Assembly (NCBI GenBank): GCA_016710935.1
Contig: JADJTY010000003.1
Location: 558,001-622,000 of the forward strand
Source: Chitinophagaceae bacterium
GTDB taxonomy: Bacteria; Bacteroidota; Bacteroidia; Chitinophagales; Chitinophagaceae
Reading direction: 5' to 3'
Length of the DNA stretch: 64,000 nt
Numbering within the stretch: the stretch's first letter is position 1; each line of letters opens with the position of its first letter. The translations under genes and the position numbers were made by a program. The notes below the pieces were generated by a model. That model did not search any database, was not told the origin of the DNA, and was given only the letters and a program-made list of their open reading frames with translations. This document shows, one piece after another, positions 42,517 to 51,090 of this stretch.

Positions 42517-42521
42517 TTTGC

Positions 42522-43427
42522 CTACTTCGCCACTAACTCTGTATATGCTGCACCGAGTGGCCTATCTATACCACTTCCTTTCCATTCAGGCGAACCGGGA
42601 ATTTCCTTTGCCTTTAATATTTCTTCTTTTGTTTTACCTGATCTTATTTCGCCTTCAGTAAATTTTAAAACATTGCCCAGGTAATCGCCAAAGGCTTTCA
42701 GGTCTTCTGGCTTTAATTGCACATCGTAACCTTCAGCGGCATGGCCGCAAACAAATTGTGTGTTTGTATCAAAAGTAGCAATAGCCTTATCCAGCAATAT
42801 GATCCAGTTGGCAATATTGGCTCCGGAACTTTTATCAACATAAGGATGGCGGCGGTTAAAAACAAGATCGCCCATATGTACAATATTGGCCTTCTCAAAA
42901 TGTATCATGGCATCACCATTGGTATGGGCGGCTCCAAAATAATGCGCTTTAATGGTTTCTTTGTGTACGTTGGCACTCCAGCCTTCGGCACCAAAAGTGA
43001 TATCGGGCACATGAAATTTATCAGCTGCGGTTTTTTGTTCTGATGCAACCCGCAATTGGTTGGCCTTTGAGTTTACATGCGCTACCACATGCTCAGCAAG
43101 GCCCTTAAAAGCTATATTGCCTCCTGAATGATCGCCATGATGATGCGTATTGATGAGGTATTTAAAAGGCTTCTTGTTTTTCTTTTTCAACTCTTCAATT
43201 AAATGCCCGGCAGTATCCGGAAATTGAGAATCAACTACAACCATTCCTTTCTTGGTGAGCAGAAATAGAATGGTACCGCCTTTTTCGGTAAACATGCCGA
43301 TATCAGCTGTAAGCATTTTTATCTTCCAGGCGGGGTCAGCTAAAAATGAAGCCAGTGAACTTTTGTTAAACAAGGCAAGTCCTGCAAGGGTTAAACCTGA
43401 ATTACGTATGAATGATCTGCGTTGCAT
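42522..43427 (-). CDS. MBL fold metallo-hydrolase, Tat-exported
   Basis: A 301-residue metallo-beta-lactamase-fold protein. The N-terminus RRSFIRNSGLTLAGLALF has the twin-arginine pattern, so folded export with metal bound is likely. THHHGDHSGG (about residues 94-103) is the metal motif, with AAHTNGDAMIHF and FVCGHA giving later ligands. It may hydrolyse a lactone, phosphodiester or thioester; the substrate is unknown. Single gene, convergent with the YkgJ gene across an inverted repeat. Confidence 0.88.
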   Translation of the reverse strand: MQRRSFIRNSGLTLAGLALFNKSSLASFLADPAWKIKMLTADIGMFTEKGGTILFLLTKKGMVVVDSQFPDTAGHLIEELKKKNKKPFKYLINTHHHGDHSGGNIAFKGLAEHVVAHVNSKANQLRVASEQKTAADKFHVPDITFGAEGWSANVHKETIKAHYFGAAHTNGDAMIHFEKANIVHMGDLVFNRRHPYVDKSSGANIANWIILLDKAIATFDTNTQFVCGHAAEGYDVQLKPEDLKAFGDYLGNVLKFTEGEIRSGKTKEEILKAKEIPGSPEWKGSGIDRPLGAAYTELVAK

Positions 43428-43521
43428 AATGGTGAGTTTTTAGCATACAATTTACAAAAAATATCAGGCAATGTTTTTAATAAAACTGTTTAAACTGAAA
43501 AGTTTGCAGGAGTTTTGAAAA

Positions 43522-44082
43522 TCAGAGATTTTGAATGGCTATTCTTCTTTTCTTTTTCAGTTGCTTAAAATGGGTAGGTGTTAAGCCTGTTACTTTCTTA
43601 AACTGTGTTGACAAATGGGCCACACTGCTGTAATGTAATTTATACGAGATCTCTGTAAGCGTAACGTCTTCAAACATGATCAGTTCTTTTATCCGCTCAA
43701 TTTTCATCGCAATAACATATTGCTCAATGGTAGAGGCTTCAACCTCAGAAAAAAGATTTGCCAAATAGGTATAGCTGTAATTCAGTTTTTTACTCAGATA
43801 ATCAGAAAAATTAACGATCAGTTTTTCTTCGGTATGGTAAACATAGTCAACCACAGCTTTTCTTATCTTTTCAATGAGGGCACCCTGCTTGTTCTCCAGT
43901 AATTCCAGCCCTACTTTCTTGATTTTATCATTAAGCTGTTTCTTTTCACTGGCAGTAAGGTCTTCTTTTATTTCTACTTCTCCCAAGTCTACCTTCAAGG
44001 GCTGTATTTCCAGTTCTTCAAGCGCCTCTTTTACAACTAATTTGCAACTCAGGCAGGCCATGTTTCTTACATACAGTTTCAT
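43522..44082 (-). CDS. Regulator with HMA-like domain fused to AraC-type HTH
   Basis: A 186-residue protein. The first ~60 residues look like a ferredoxin-fold heavy-metal-associated domain: YVRNMACLSCKLVVKEALEE has a CxxC, then a predicted strand (LEIQPLKVDLGEVEI). Residues about 80-182 are an AraC-type double helix-turn-helix (FSEVEASTIEQYVIAMKIER, then LHYSSVAHLSTQFKKVTG). Most AraC proteins sense sugars; here a metal sensor is likely, as inferred from the CxxC. No metal-efflux genes are adjacent. Confidence 0.8.
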   Translation of the reverse strand: MKLYVRNMACLSCKLVVKEALEELEIQPLKVDLGEVEIKEDLTASEKKQLNDKIKKVGLELLENKQGALIEKIRKAVVDYVYHTEEKLIVNFSDYLSKKLNYSYTYLANLFSEVEASTIEQYVIAMKIERIKELIMFEDVTLTEISYKLHYSSVAHLSTQFKKVTGLTPTHFKQLKKKRRIAIQNL

Positions 44083-44138
44083 CAGGATATTTTTTATTGT
44101 TTATGGGATCATCTTAATCGTCAAATATACGATTATGC

Positions 44139-44951
44139 TTATTTTTTATAGGGATATAATATGTTAAACGCCTCATAAATACTATTGTGTAAAATGGTAG
44201 CGTGATTTTCTTTTAGCAAAGGAACGAAATCGGTCTTCATATTTTTTTTGCCCGAATTTTTCATGGCTTTTACCAGTCCGGCAGCACCATCTTCCATTTC
44301 TTTTCCTTCTGCACCCACCGAAACATATACCCATTTTTTGATGTCGGAATGCCCCGTCAGCAGGACAGGAGCTTGTTTTAATAAGGATTCATCATCCCAC
44401 CACAGGCTGGGACTTACAATGATGAAGTTTGAAAACAGCTGTGGCTTTTTAAGCAGTATTTCTGTTGCAACCAATCCTCCCAATGACTGGCCGATAAGAT
44501 AGGTGCTGTCGTTTGTTTTATAATTGGACTTAATGTAGGGTTGTAATTCCTTTTCAATAAAATCTATGAATTTAGCTGAACCACCGGTGGTGGGGTAATT
44601 CTTTTTTAATTCCGCATTTTTTGTCTGGTGCGTAAAATCTCTTTTCCTGTCAACATTGGCAATGCCAACAATAATGGTTTTAGGCATTTTAAAAGTCATG
44701 TTGTAAAACTGCACAAGCCCAACAATATGCAAAAAATCTTCATTCGCCGATCCATCCAGTAAATAAATAACCGGGTATCTTTCTTTGCTGTTGTATTCAT
44801 CAGGCAAATAAATATTTAATGTCCTATTCTCTGCAAGAATTTTAGAGTTTATGGTTTTAATTTCTCCAATGCTGAATGGTTTGGTAGTTTGTGCATTTAC
44901 TGCCAATGCACAAAACAGGCAGATCATGATAGTTGAAATTCTGTTTGTCAT
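44139..44951 (-). CDS. Exported alpha/beta-hydrolase esterase (IroE/Fes-like)
   Basis: A 270-residue exported esterase (signal peptide ending LAVNAQ). The fold is that of esterase D/enterochelin-esterase-like proteins: LNIYLPDEYNSKERYPVIYL, the nucleophile Ser in GQSLGGLVA, and a C-terminal His in KENHATILHN. It is probably a periplasmic carboxylesterase; siderophore hydrolysis is only one possibility. It is followed on the same strand by no close partner except the upstream S33-type gene (30 bases). Confidence 0.83.
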   Translation of the reverse strand: MTNRISTIMICLFCALAVNAQTTKPFSIGEIKTINSKILAENRTLNIYLPDEYNSKERYPVIYLLDGSANEDFLHIVGLVQFYNMTFKMPKTIIVGIANVDRKRDFTHQTKNAELKKNYPTTGGSAKFIDFIEKELQPYIKSNYKTNDSTYLIGQSLGGLVATEILLKKPQLFSNFIIVSPSLWWDDESLLKQAPVLLTGHSDIKKWVYVSVGAEGKEMEDGAAGLVKAMKNSGKKNMKTDFVPLLKENHATILHNSIYEAFNILYPYKK

Positions 44952-44980
44952 ATTGTTTTATAAGTCTTTGTCTTCTGGGT

Positions 44981-45943
44981 TTATTTAAATTCAAGGCTAT
45001 CTAAAAAGTTCTTTATCGCACTTATATTCTGGCTCCGGTTATCATGCATGGTGCCATGGCCGGCGCCTTCAATCATTACAAATTTTGAATTTGGCACTAA
45101 GCTCTGAAAGTATTTTACTGTAGCCGGGCGGGCTTCATCAAATTCACCGGTAATAAAAAGTGCGGGAACTTTAATCGATTTTAAACTTTCAACCCGGTTA
45201 TAATTAATAAGGGTTCCGGCTGCTGTAAATTCTGTTGGACCCCACATATAATTATAAATGAATTCATTGCCTTTTGCTGTTGATGTATCCAGTTCACTTG
45301 TCAACTTTGTCTTTCGTACTCCAAAATTTTTATAAAATACTTCATTGGCATTTTTATAGGCTGGCGATTGATAGTTGTGATCTTTTTCTCCGGTTTTAAT
45401 GGCCAGTTGAATAGAATCCGGCAATGTGCTGATAAGCGTATCGGCATCGGCTTTCCATAACGATGTACTAAAGTATGGGCTGTTAAAAATAATGGCTTTA
45501 ATGCCCTTTGGATATTTCAGGTAATATTCTAAGGCTAAAGCGGTGCCCCAGGAATGACCGTGCAGGTAAAACGCTTTTAAACCCAGGGAAGTTTTCAGCG
45601 CTTCTACCTGTTCAACAAAATTTTCAACTTTCAGTAATGTGGTGTCTGTATGGTACCCCGACCTGCCGCTGCCAAGCTGATCAAAAATGATAACGGGCCT
45701 GTCATTGCCTAAGGCGGCAAATTGATAAAAAGATTTACTGGTACCTCCCGGCCCGCCATGCAGCATCAGGATCGGTGTTTGTTTACCTTCACCTAAAATA
45801 CGATACCATATTTTTCCACCTTGTACAGTAACATAACCTTCTGCAGGTTTAAGTTGGGTTTTAGATTTACAGCCTGCTAAAAAGGCAATAATAATACATG
45901 TAAAAAAGGTTGCACACAGTTTAGCGCGGGAGATATGTTTCAT
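44981..45943 (-). CDS. Alpha/beta hydrolase, proline iminopeptidase-like lipoprotein
   Basis: Starting at ATG 45943 this gives 320 residues. A lipobox (FLAGC) near residue 25 marks it as a lipoprotein. HGGPGG, the nucleophile Ser in GHSWGTAL, Asp in GEFDEARP and His in GAGHGTM form the S33/proline iminopeptidase-type triad and oxyanion hole. It may act as an aminopeptidase on N-terminal proline or as a related ester hydrolase. It is closely followed by the esterase gene (30 bases), so the two are likely co-transcribed. Confidence 0.87.
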   Translation of the reverse strand: MKHISRAKLCATFFTCIIIAFLAGCKSKTQLKPAEGYVTVQGGKIWYRILGEGKQTPILMLHGGPGGTSKSFYQFAALGNDRPVIIFDQLGSGRSGYHTDTTLLKVENFVEQVEALKTSLGLKAFYLHGHSWGTALALEYYLKYPKGIKAIIFNSPYFSTSLWKADADTLISTLPDSIQLAIKTGEKDHNYQSPAYKNANEVFYKNFGVRKTKLTSELDTSTAKGNEFIYNYMWGPTEFTAAGTLINYNRVESLKSIKVPALFITGEFDEARPATVKYFQSLVPNSKFVMIEGAGHGTMHDNRSQNISAIKNFLDSLEFK

Positions 45944-46029
45944 GCATCTACATTTAATGTATAAATATACGGAACCGCGTTTTAGCGGTATCAAAGATCA
46001 TTAAGTGGATCATCTCCCGGCTTCGCTCA

Positions 46030-47286
46030 CTAGTACTCCAGCTTCCGCAACTTGGGAAATTTAAGCCATGTAGCTGCTACAATCAATACCGACATGGCAC
46101 CACCAAAAATAATAGCCGGTAAAGTGCCAAACATACGGGAGGTAACACCACTTTCGAACTGCCCCAGTTCGTTGCTGCTGTTTATAAAAATTAAATTGAT
46201 GGAAGCAACACGGCCCCTCAATTCGTCGGGAGTATATAACTGCATGATGGTACCACGTACCACCACACTTACTGCATCAAACAGCCCGGCAACCAGCAAT
46301 GCCATAAAGCTTAACCAATAAACTTTTGATAAACCAAAAATGATAATGCAGATACCAAAGCCGGCAACGGCCAGCAACATTTTTAAACCCTGTTTTTGCC
46401 GCATGGGGTATTTTACCAGTATGCCAATGCTGATCAGGCTGCCCAGGTCCATTGCTGCATTTAAAAAGCCATAACCTATGGGGCCGGTATGTAAAATGTT
46501 TGAGGCCACTTCCGGGATAAAGGCAACAGCGCCGCCAAACAGCACAGCAAAGAGGTCTAAAGAAAGTACACCTAATAAATTTTTATTGTTGAATACAAAT
46601 GAAAATCCTTTTTTAATGGAGGTAAACACGGATTCTTCTTCCTGGTTATGCAGGGGTAAAAGATCAGCAGAGGTGGTTGACAGGCGGCTGATGATAACCG
46701 GGGGTTTAGGATATAACTGCAATGCAAAAAAAACTGCTGTTAATATCAATGCAGCAGTTACAAAGTATGCACCGGAAATTCCAATGAATGCAATCAATAG
46801 CCCGCCAACAGCATGCCCGCCAATGGATGATATTAACCAGGTGGATGAATTGTAGGAAATGGCTTTTTGTAACTGTTCACGGGATACAATGGCTGCAATC
46901 ATACTGTTTGCAGATGGGCCGGCAAAAGATCGGATGATGCCTGTAAAAAAAACTACTATTAAAATTACGGTAAGCTGTGTGGTATTGCCAAGTTCAAACC
47001 AGGGCAGACTTATTAATGCCAGGGTAATGCCACATATCATATAACAGGCATAAGACCAAACCAGTATATTTTTTTTATTGTGCTTATCAATATAATGGCC
47101 GGCGTATAAAGCCGCGATCACAGCAGGTACAAATTCGGCAAGGCCTGCAAAACCAACCATATAGGTATTTGCCAGATGATAAACCTGGTAAATTACGATG
47201 GTGGTAATCATGCGCATACCCAACACAAAGAGTAATCTTGCAAAAATAAAGTGTTGAAATTCTTTGGGTAGTTTGCTGCTGCTCAT
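46030..47286 (-). CDS. MFS transporter (MFS_3/EntS-like)
   Basis: A 418-residue protein with about 12 membrane helices and the A-motif-like AGHYIDKHNKKNIL. The pattern resembles the EntS/MFS_3 branch, exporters often of siderophores or drugs (for example FSVGSIAG-like SANSMIAAIV in mid-protein). The substrate is not known. It lies nine bases after the deoxynucleoside kinase gene, at the end of the reverse unit that begins with the toxin-antitoxin pair. Confidence 0.85.
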   Translation of the reverse strand: MSSSKLPKEFQHFIFARLLFVLGMRMITTIVIYQVYHLANTYMVGFAGLAEFVPAVIAALYAGHYIDKHNKKNILVWSYACYMICGITLALISLPWFELGNTTQLTVILIVVFFTGIIRSFAGPSANSMIAAIVSREQLQKAISYNSSTWLISSIGGHAVGGLLIAFIGISGAYFVTAALILTAVFFALQLYPKPPVIISRLSTTSADLLPLHNQEEESVFTSIKKGFSFVFNNKNLLGVLSLDLFAVLFGGAVAFIPEVASNILHTGPIGYGFLNAAMDLGSLISIGILVKYPMRQKQGLKMLLAVAGFGICIIIFGLSKVYWLSFMALLVAGLFDAVSVVVRGTIMQLYTPDELRGRVASINLIFINSSNELGQFESGVTSRMFGTLPAIIFGGAMSVLIVAATWLKFPKLRKLEY

Positions 47287-47295
47287 TTGAAATGA

Positions 47296-47928
47296 TTAGG
47301 GCAAAGTTAGATAATGTTGCCCATCTTCATATTCTTTGTCGAGTGCGTTAATGATAATTTTCAGGTGCTCCTCATTACCCAGGAAATCTGCATTGCCGGC
47401 ATCTACATACAGCGTTTTAATATTGTGCTGTTTTATATACTGGGTATAGGTTTCCTGCAAGGTAAACAGGTAATCGTTGGGGATGGACTGCTCATAATCG
47501 CGGTTACGTTTTTTGATGTTTTCCTGCAGTTTTTTTACCGGCGTGTGCAGGTAAATAACAATATCGGGCTGTACGATCTGTGGATTAATGATCTCGAATA
47601 GTTTTTGATACAAACGAAATTCCTCATCCGGTAAATTTACCTTGGCAAATAAAAGGCACTTTGTAAAAAGATAGTCGGAGATGGTTATGTTTTGAAACAT
47701 ATCTTTTGTCTGCAACAGGTCTTTCAACTGTTTATATCGCTCGGCCATAAAGAACAACTCCAGCGGAAAAGCATACTGGCCGGGGTTTTCGTAAAACTTT
47801 GGCAGAAAAGGATTGTCGGCAAATTCTTCCAAAATAAGCCGGGCGTTAAAATGTTTGCTTAGCAAATGAGCCAGGGTAGTTTTACCGGCACCAATATTTC
47901 CTTCTATTGTAACAAAATTATACTTCAT
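47296..47928 (-). CDS. Deoxynucleoside kinase
   Basis: Starting at ATG 47928 this gives 210 residues. VTIEGNIGAGKTTLAHLLSK is the P-loop; LEEFADNPFLPKFY and FFMAERYKQ are the substrate and lid motifs; RNRDYE is the LID arginine motif. This is a dNK/dGK-type kinase that phosphorylates a deoxynucleoside for dNTP salvage. It lies 44 bases after folK in a run of reverse genes (RES toxin, folK, dNK, MFS). An upstream in-frame start adds only a hydrophobic stub. Confidence 0.9.
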   Translation of the reverse strand: MKYNFVTIEGNIGAGKTTLAHLLSKHFNARLILEEFADNPFLPKFYENPGQYAFPLELFFMAERYKQLKDLLQTKDMFQNITISDYLFTKCLLFAKVNLPDEEFRLYQKLFEIINPQIVQPDIVIYLHTPVKKLQENIKKRNRDYEQSIPNDYLFTLQETYTQYIKQHNIKTLYVDAGNADFLGNEEHLKIIINALDKEYEDGQHYLTLP

Positions 47929-47972
47929 ACGCAGATAGAACTGCAAAATAAGCGGAATCAACTTTTATGTCC

Positions 47973-48452
47973 TTAAAACTTTTTCACATTTAGTCTGTCG
48001 GGGCAGTTAATAAGAAGCTGGTGAACAGTTTTGTTGAGTACGGGATGCTTCAGGTTGGGTGAAAGCTGGTTGAGTGGTACCAGCACAAAGCGCCTGTTTT
48101 GAATTTGTGGATGAGGGATACAGAGATGCTCCAGTTCAATTATTTCTTTGTTGAAAAATAAAATATCAATATCAATAACCCTGGGTGCATTTTTAACAGT
48201 TCTGATACGTCCCATTTTCTTTTCAATATGTAAAATGGTCTGCATGGTTTCCGGCGCCGATAATGTTGTTTCAACAATAATTACCTGGTTTAAAAAATCG
48301 GGTTGTTTGGTATTGCCCCATGCAGCTGTACTGTACAAGCCTGATTGACGGATTACTTTGCCGATTTGTTTTTCTATCTGTACAACGGCTTTTGATATAC
48401 CGGCTTTACTGTTGCCCATATTGCTGCCGAGAAGGAGGTAAGTATTATTCAT
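47973..48452 (-). CDS. folK: 2-amino-4-hydroxy-6-hydroxymethyldihydropteridine diphosphokinase
   Basis: A 159-residue FolK (HPPK), which transfers pyrophosphate from ATP to 6-hydroxymethyl-dihydropterin in folate synthesis. YLLLGSNMGN opens the protein and the signature PRVIDIDILFF, followed by IPHPQIQNRRFVL, is complete. Its ATG shares one base with the stop of the RES toxin gene (TAATG), so translation is coupled to the toxin. The other folate genes are not nearby. Confidence 0.95.
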   Translation of the reverse strand: MNNTYLLLGSNMGNSKAGISKAVVQIEKQIGKVIRQSGLYSTAAWGNTKQPDFLNQVIIVETTLSAPETMQTILHIEKKMGRIRTVKNAPRVIDIDILFFNKEIIELEHLCIPHPQIQNRRFVLVPLNQLSPNLKHPVLNKTVHQLLINCPDRLNVKKF

Positions 48453-48907
48453 TATTTTTTCAATAATCTTATATCAAGATCAAAAGGGGTTGATTCTTTT
48501 ATAATTATTTTTTTAAAATCTGTATGAGCAGGATTTAATAAATAATTATACTCTTCTTTTACAATTGCCGATGGCATTTTTAAAACAGCCTCTTTGCCCA
48601 ACGCTAAAAACTTTGATCCTATGAATTGTGTATATTCAAAATCGTTATACCATTTTTCTTTTAAACTGCTTTGTGTGATCAGTTTAAAAGGCAGGTTGTC
48701 AGGCACCTGGAGTTTTAGTAAGAAATAGCTGGGGGGGATATTGTTTTTATCAGCATTCACTAAAATTTCAAGAACTGCCAGTGATATATTTTCTGCAGTA
48801 TAAATAGCCGGGTATCCCGGATGATTCCATCTGCCACCAAATAGCTTGGAACCCGTACCACTTAAATCATCTTTAAATGCTTCAATCGCCAGTCTGTAAA
48901 TGATCAT
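48452..48907 (-). CDS. RES domain toxin
   Basis: A 151-residue RES-domain protein, named for conserved Arg, Glu and Ser. YRLAIEAF with Arg, FGGRWNHPG, and YTAENISLAVLEIL with Glu are characteristic. RES toxins either degrade NAD+ or ADP-ribosylate PRPP synthetase, stopping growth. Its start overlaps the antitoxin stop by four bases (ATGA type) and its stop overlaps the folK start by one. That it is active is inferred from the intact motif residues. Confidence 0.87.
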   Translation of the reverse strand: MIIYRLAIEAFKDDLSGTGSKLFGGRWNHPGYPAIYTAENISLAVLEILVNADKNNIPPSYFLLKLQVPDNLPFKLITQSSLKEKWYNDFEYTQFIGSKFLALGKEAVLKMPSAIVKEEYNYLLNPAHTDFKKIIIKESTPFDLDIRLLKK

Positions 48908-49350
48908 GCTAAAATGCCATGTTGAATACGGCCTAATTGGGTTAGCACCTTTTGAATACCTTCGTAAGTGGTAAGTGAATTGAAAGACAAATTGCCCTCC
49001 AGCATATATGGGTTACTTTTTAACCAGTTGTAAAAATTTTCAACCTTTCCAAAAGTGATTTTACCTTCTTTTATGACTTTTTCAATTTGAACGGCACGTT
49101 CAGCATTGATCGGTGCAAAGCTTCCGTTATTTTTAGCATAGCGCTGTAATGTACGTTCGCTAACATGAAGTATAGATGCCCATTCAGCCTGTGTAAAGGT
49201 GATTTTATCGGCAATTTTTTTAAATTCGCTGTAAGTAAAATCTTTTACCTGGGGCAATGCTTTTACACTGCGGTAAACGGGCATTGGTTCTTCTGCTCTG
49301 GATGAAGAAGTACCTTCTTTATAGTTAATGGTTTTTATTTTCTTTTTCAT
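48904..49350 (-). CDS. Xre/ParS-type antitoxin of the RES pair
   Basis: A 148-residue antitoxin. After a disordered basic N-terminus, ITFTQAEWASILHVSERTLQ is the Xre-type helix-turn-helix, and NAERAVQIEKVIKEGKITFG with WLKSNPYMLEG is the DUF2384 (MbcA/ParS) toxin-binding domain. It should neutralise the RES toxin and repress the operon. ATG 49350 is preferred; a GTG at 49359 is three codons upstream. A 20-bp near-palindrome sits immediately upstream over the -7 box. Confidence 0.88.
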   Translation of the reverse strand: MKKKIKTINYKEGTSSSRAEEPMPVYRSVKALPQVKDFTYSEFKKIADKITFTQAEWASILHVSERTLQRYAKNNGSFAPINAERAVQIEKVIKEGKITFGKVENFYNWLKSNPYMLEGNLSFNSLTTYEGIQKVLTQLGRIQHGILA

Positions 49351-49360
49351 AAAAGACACT

Positions 49361-49399
49361 TGTCATACAAATGTACGACAGATGTCGGAATCTTGCAAA
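49361..49399 (-). promoter_or_regulatory. Promoter and operator of the RES-Xre unit
   Basis: On the reverse strand TTTG (49396-49399) and TACATTTG (49368-49375) are 20 bases apart, an ideal Bacteroidota promoter. TGTCATACAAATGTACGACA (49361-49380) is a near-perfect palindrome (one mismatch pair) covering the -7 box. Xre antitoxins bind such sites, so autorepression is likely. Confidence 0.75.
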
Positions 49400-49451
49400 T
49401 TTTTTAAAATCCATTTTTACCAATAGCTTTACGCCTCAATTAAAGCATATT

Positions 49452-50564
49452 ATGCAAAAATACAGCCAGGTTAGAGCCATGCTGGCTATTACCAAAGCCA
49501 GTTTGAGAGCTATTTTCCGGAGCCCCTCGGCTGTGGTATTTAGTTTTGTTTTCCCTTTTATTTTTATACTGGTATTTGGTTTTATAGGCGATGGAGGAGG
49601 AATTCCGGTATATAAGGTTGCAATAGATACAAATTGCGACACTGCAAATGCACTATATGATTCCATTAAAACAAGCAAACGTATCAGAATTGTAAGGTTT
49701 GCAAGCGATGAAGAACTGCGATCAAGCCTGCTAAAAGGTAAGATAGCCGGAGTTATCAAGATTACCAAACCAGCTGATACAGCTTCAGCATATCATTATA
49801 CCATCAGCAGTACCAGTGCCAGTGATGATAAATGGCCGCAGGTGATGCCTGTTTTAAACGGCATTAGCGATGAAATTAATGATGCAAAATTTGCCGACAG
49901 GCCTGCCTATGTTAAAGCAGATCCTTTGCAGCCCGTAAAAAGAGAAGTGGTGAGGGAATATAAAACCATAGATTTCATTCTTCCCGGGCAATTAGGTTTT
50001 TCGCTGTTGAGCTCGGGCGTGTTTGGTGTAGCATTCATGTTCTTTAACCTGAGAAATACTTTGGTGCTTAAACGTTTTTTTGCAACGCCTATCAGCCGCA
50101 CCCATATTATTTTAGGAGAAGGGTTGTCCAGGGTGATATTTCAGATGGTTACTGCTATTGTGATCATCCTGGCAGGGTATTACATATTTGGTTTTACATT
50201 GGTAAACGGATTCAGAACACTGATGGAAATGCTGCTGCTGAGTTTTATTGGACTAATGATATTTATGGGGTTTGGTTTTATAGTAAGCGGGTTGGCAAAA
50301 AGCGACAGTACCATACCGCCATTTGCCAACCTGATAACATTACCTCAGTTTTTACTGGGGGGCACCTTTTTTTCGATAGAAGCATTTCCAAAATGGTTAC
50401 AACCCATTTCAAATGCAATGCCGCTTACACACTTAAATACGGCCATGAGGGCTGTGGCTTTTGAGGGACAAAATTTATGGCAGGTGCGGACAGAGATAGG
50501 TATTTTATTATTATGGGGCATTGTTGTATACATTGTTGCCATTAAAGTTTTTAAATGGGAATAG
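49452..50564 (+). CDS. ABC-2 type transporter permease
   Basis: A 370-residue permease. A first membrane helix (VVFSFVFPFIFILVFGFI, about 27-44) is followed by a ~135-residue external domain, then five helices including LSSGVFGVAFMFFNL and a PQFLLGGTFFSIEAFP segment with WLQPISNAMPLTHLN, a hallmark of the ABC-2/YadH-type family. ABC-2 permeases export lipids, polysaccharides or drugs with a separate ATPase. No ATPase gene is adjacent; the partner must lie elsewhere. ATG 49452 preferred over an upstream in-frame start. Confidence 0.85.
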   Translation: MQKYSQVRAMLAITKASLRAIFRSPSAVVFSFVFPFIFILVFGFIGDGGGIPVYKVAIDTNCDTANALYDSIKTSKRIRIVRFASDEELRSSLLKGKIAGVIKITKPADTASAYHYTISSTSASDDKWPQVMPVLNGISDEINDAKFADRPAYVKADPLQPVKREVVREYKTIDFILPGQLGFSLLSSGVFGVAFMFFNLRNTLVLKRFFATPISRTHIILGEGLSRVIFQMVTAIVIILAGYYIFGFTLVNGFRTLMEMLLLSFIGLMIFMGFGFIVSGLAKSDSTIPPFANLITLPQFLLGGTFFSIEAFPKWLQPISNAMPLTHLNTAMRAVAFEGQNLWQVRTEIGILLLWGIVVYIVAIKVFKWE

Positions 50565-50565
50565 T

Positions 50566-51090
50566 ATGAGGTTATTTAAAGGATTTTTTATTGTACTGGC
50601 GGGGTTGTTTATATTTATAACGATCCTCTCCTTGTTTATTCCCTCAAAGCTGATGGTTACCAGGGATGTTGTAACTAATGCTCCTGCCGGTAAGGTTTTC
50701 AGCGAAATAAATAACCTGCACAACTGGAAGCACTGGCAACCGGTTTTTATCAATGATTCTGCAAAAATTACATTCAATACAGGTGCTGATGGGGTAAGTA
50801 ATTTCTGTGAATGGGATTCAAAAGGCAAAAAGAATACTGTAACAATAACCAGCAAAAGCAATCAATCCATTGCTGCGGTTTTAAAAAGATCGGGCGAGAC
50901 TGATGTACAGAATACCATCAGTATTTTGCCATTGGCAGACAGCAACCAGGTTCAGGCAGAATGGAATGTACTCATCAGATTAAAATGGTATCCCTGGGAG
51001 AAATTCTATGGTATTTTTATTGAAAAGATAAGCGGACAGGGATATGAGGACGCGTTAAATAGTCTAAAATCTTATGTAGAAAATAACTAG
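50566..51090 (+). CDS. Membrane-anchored SRPBCC (START-like) protein
   Basis: Starting at ATG 50566, one base after the previous stop, this gives 174 residues. One N-terminal membrane helix (FFIVLAGLFIFITILSLFI) is followed by a SRPBCC/polyketide-cyclase-like fold (NAPAGKVFSEINNLHNWKHW). Such proteins bind hydrophobic ligands. It is co-transcribed with the ABC-2 permease, so a link to lipid transport is a reasonable guess but unproven. Its end overlaps the convergent anmK gene by four bases. Confidence 0.8.
   Translation: MRLFKGFFIVLAGLFIFITILSLFIPSKLMVTRDVVTNAPAGKVFSEINNLHNWKHWQPVFINDSAKITFNTGADGVSNFCEWDSKGKKNTVTITSKSNQSIAAVLKRSGETDVQNTISILPLADSNQVQAEWNVLIRLKWYPWEKFYGIFIEKISGQGYEDALNSLKSYVENN

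Noticed and set aside
46052..47044. Forward open frames opposite the MFS gene
   Set aside because: They are antisense shadows of a well-formed transporter gene.
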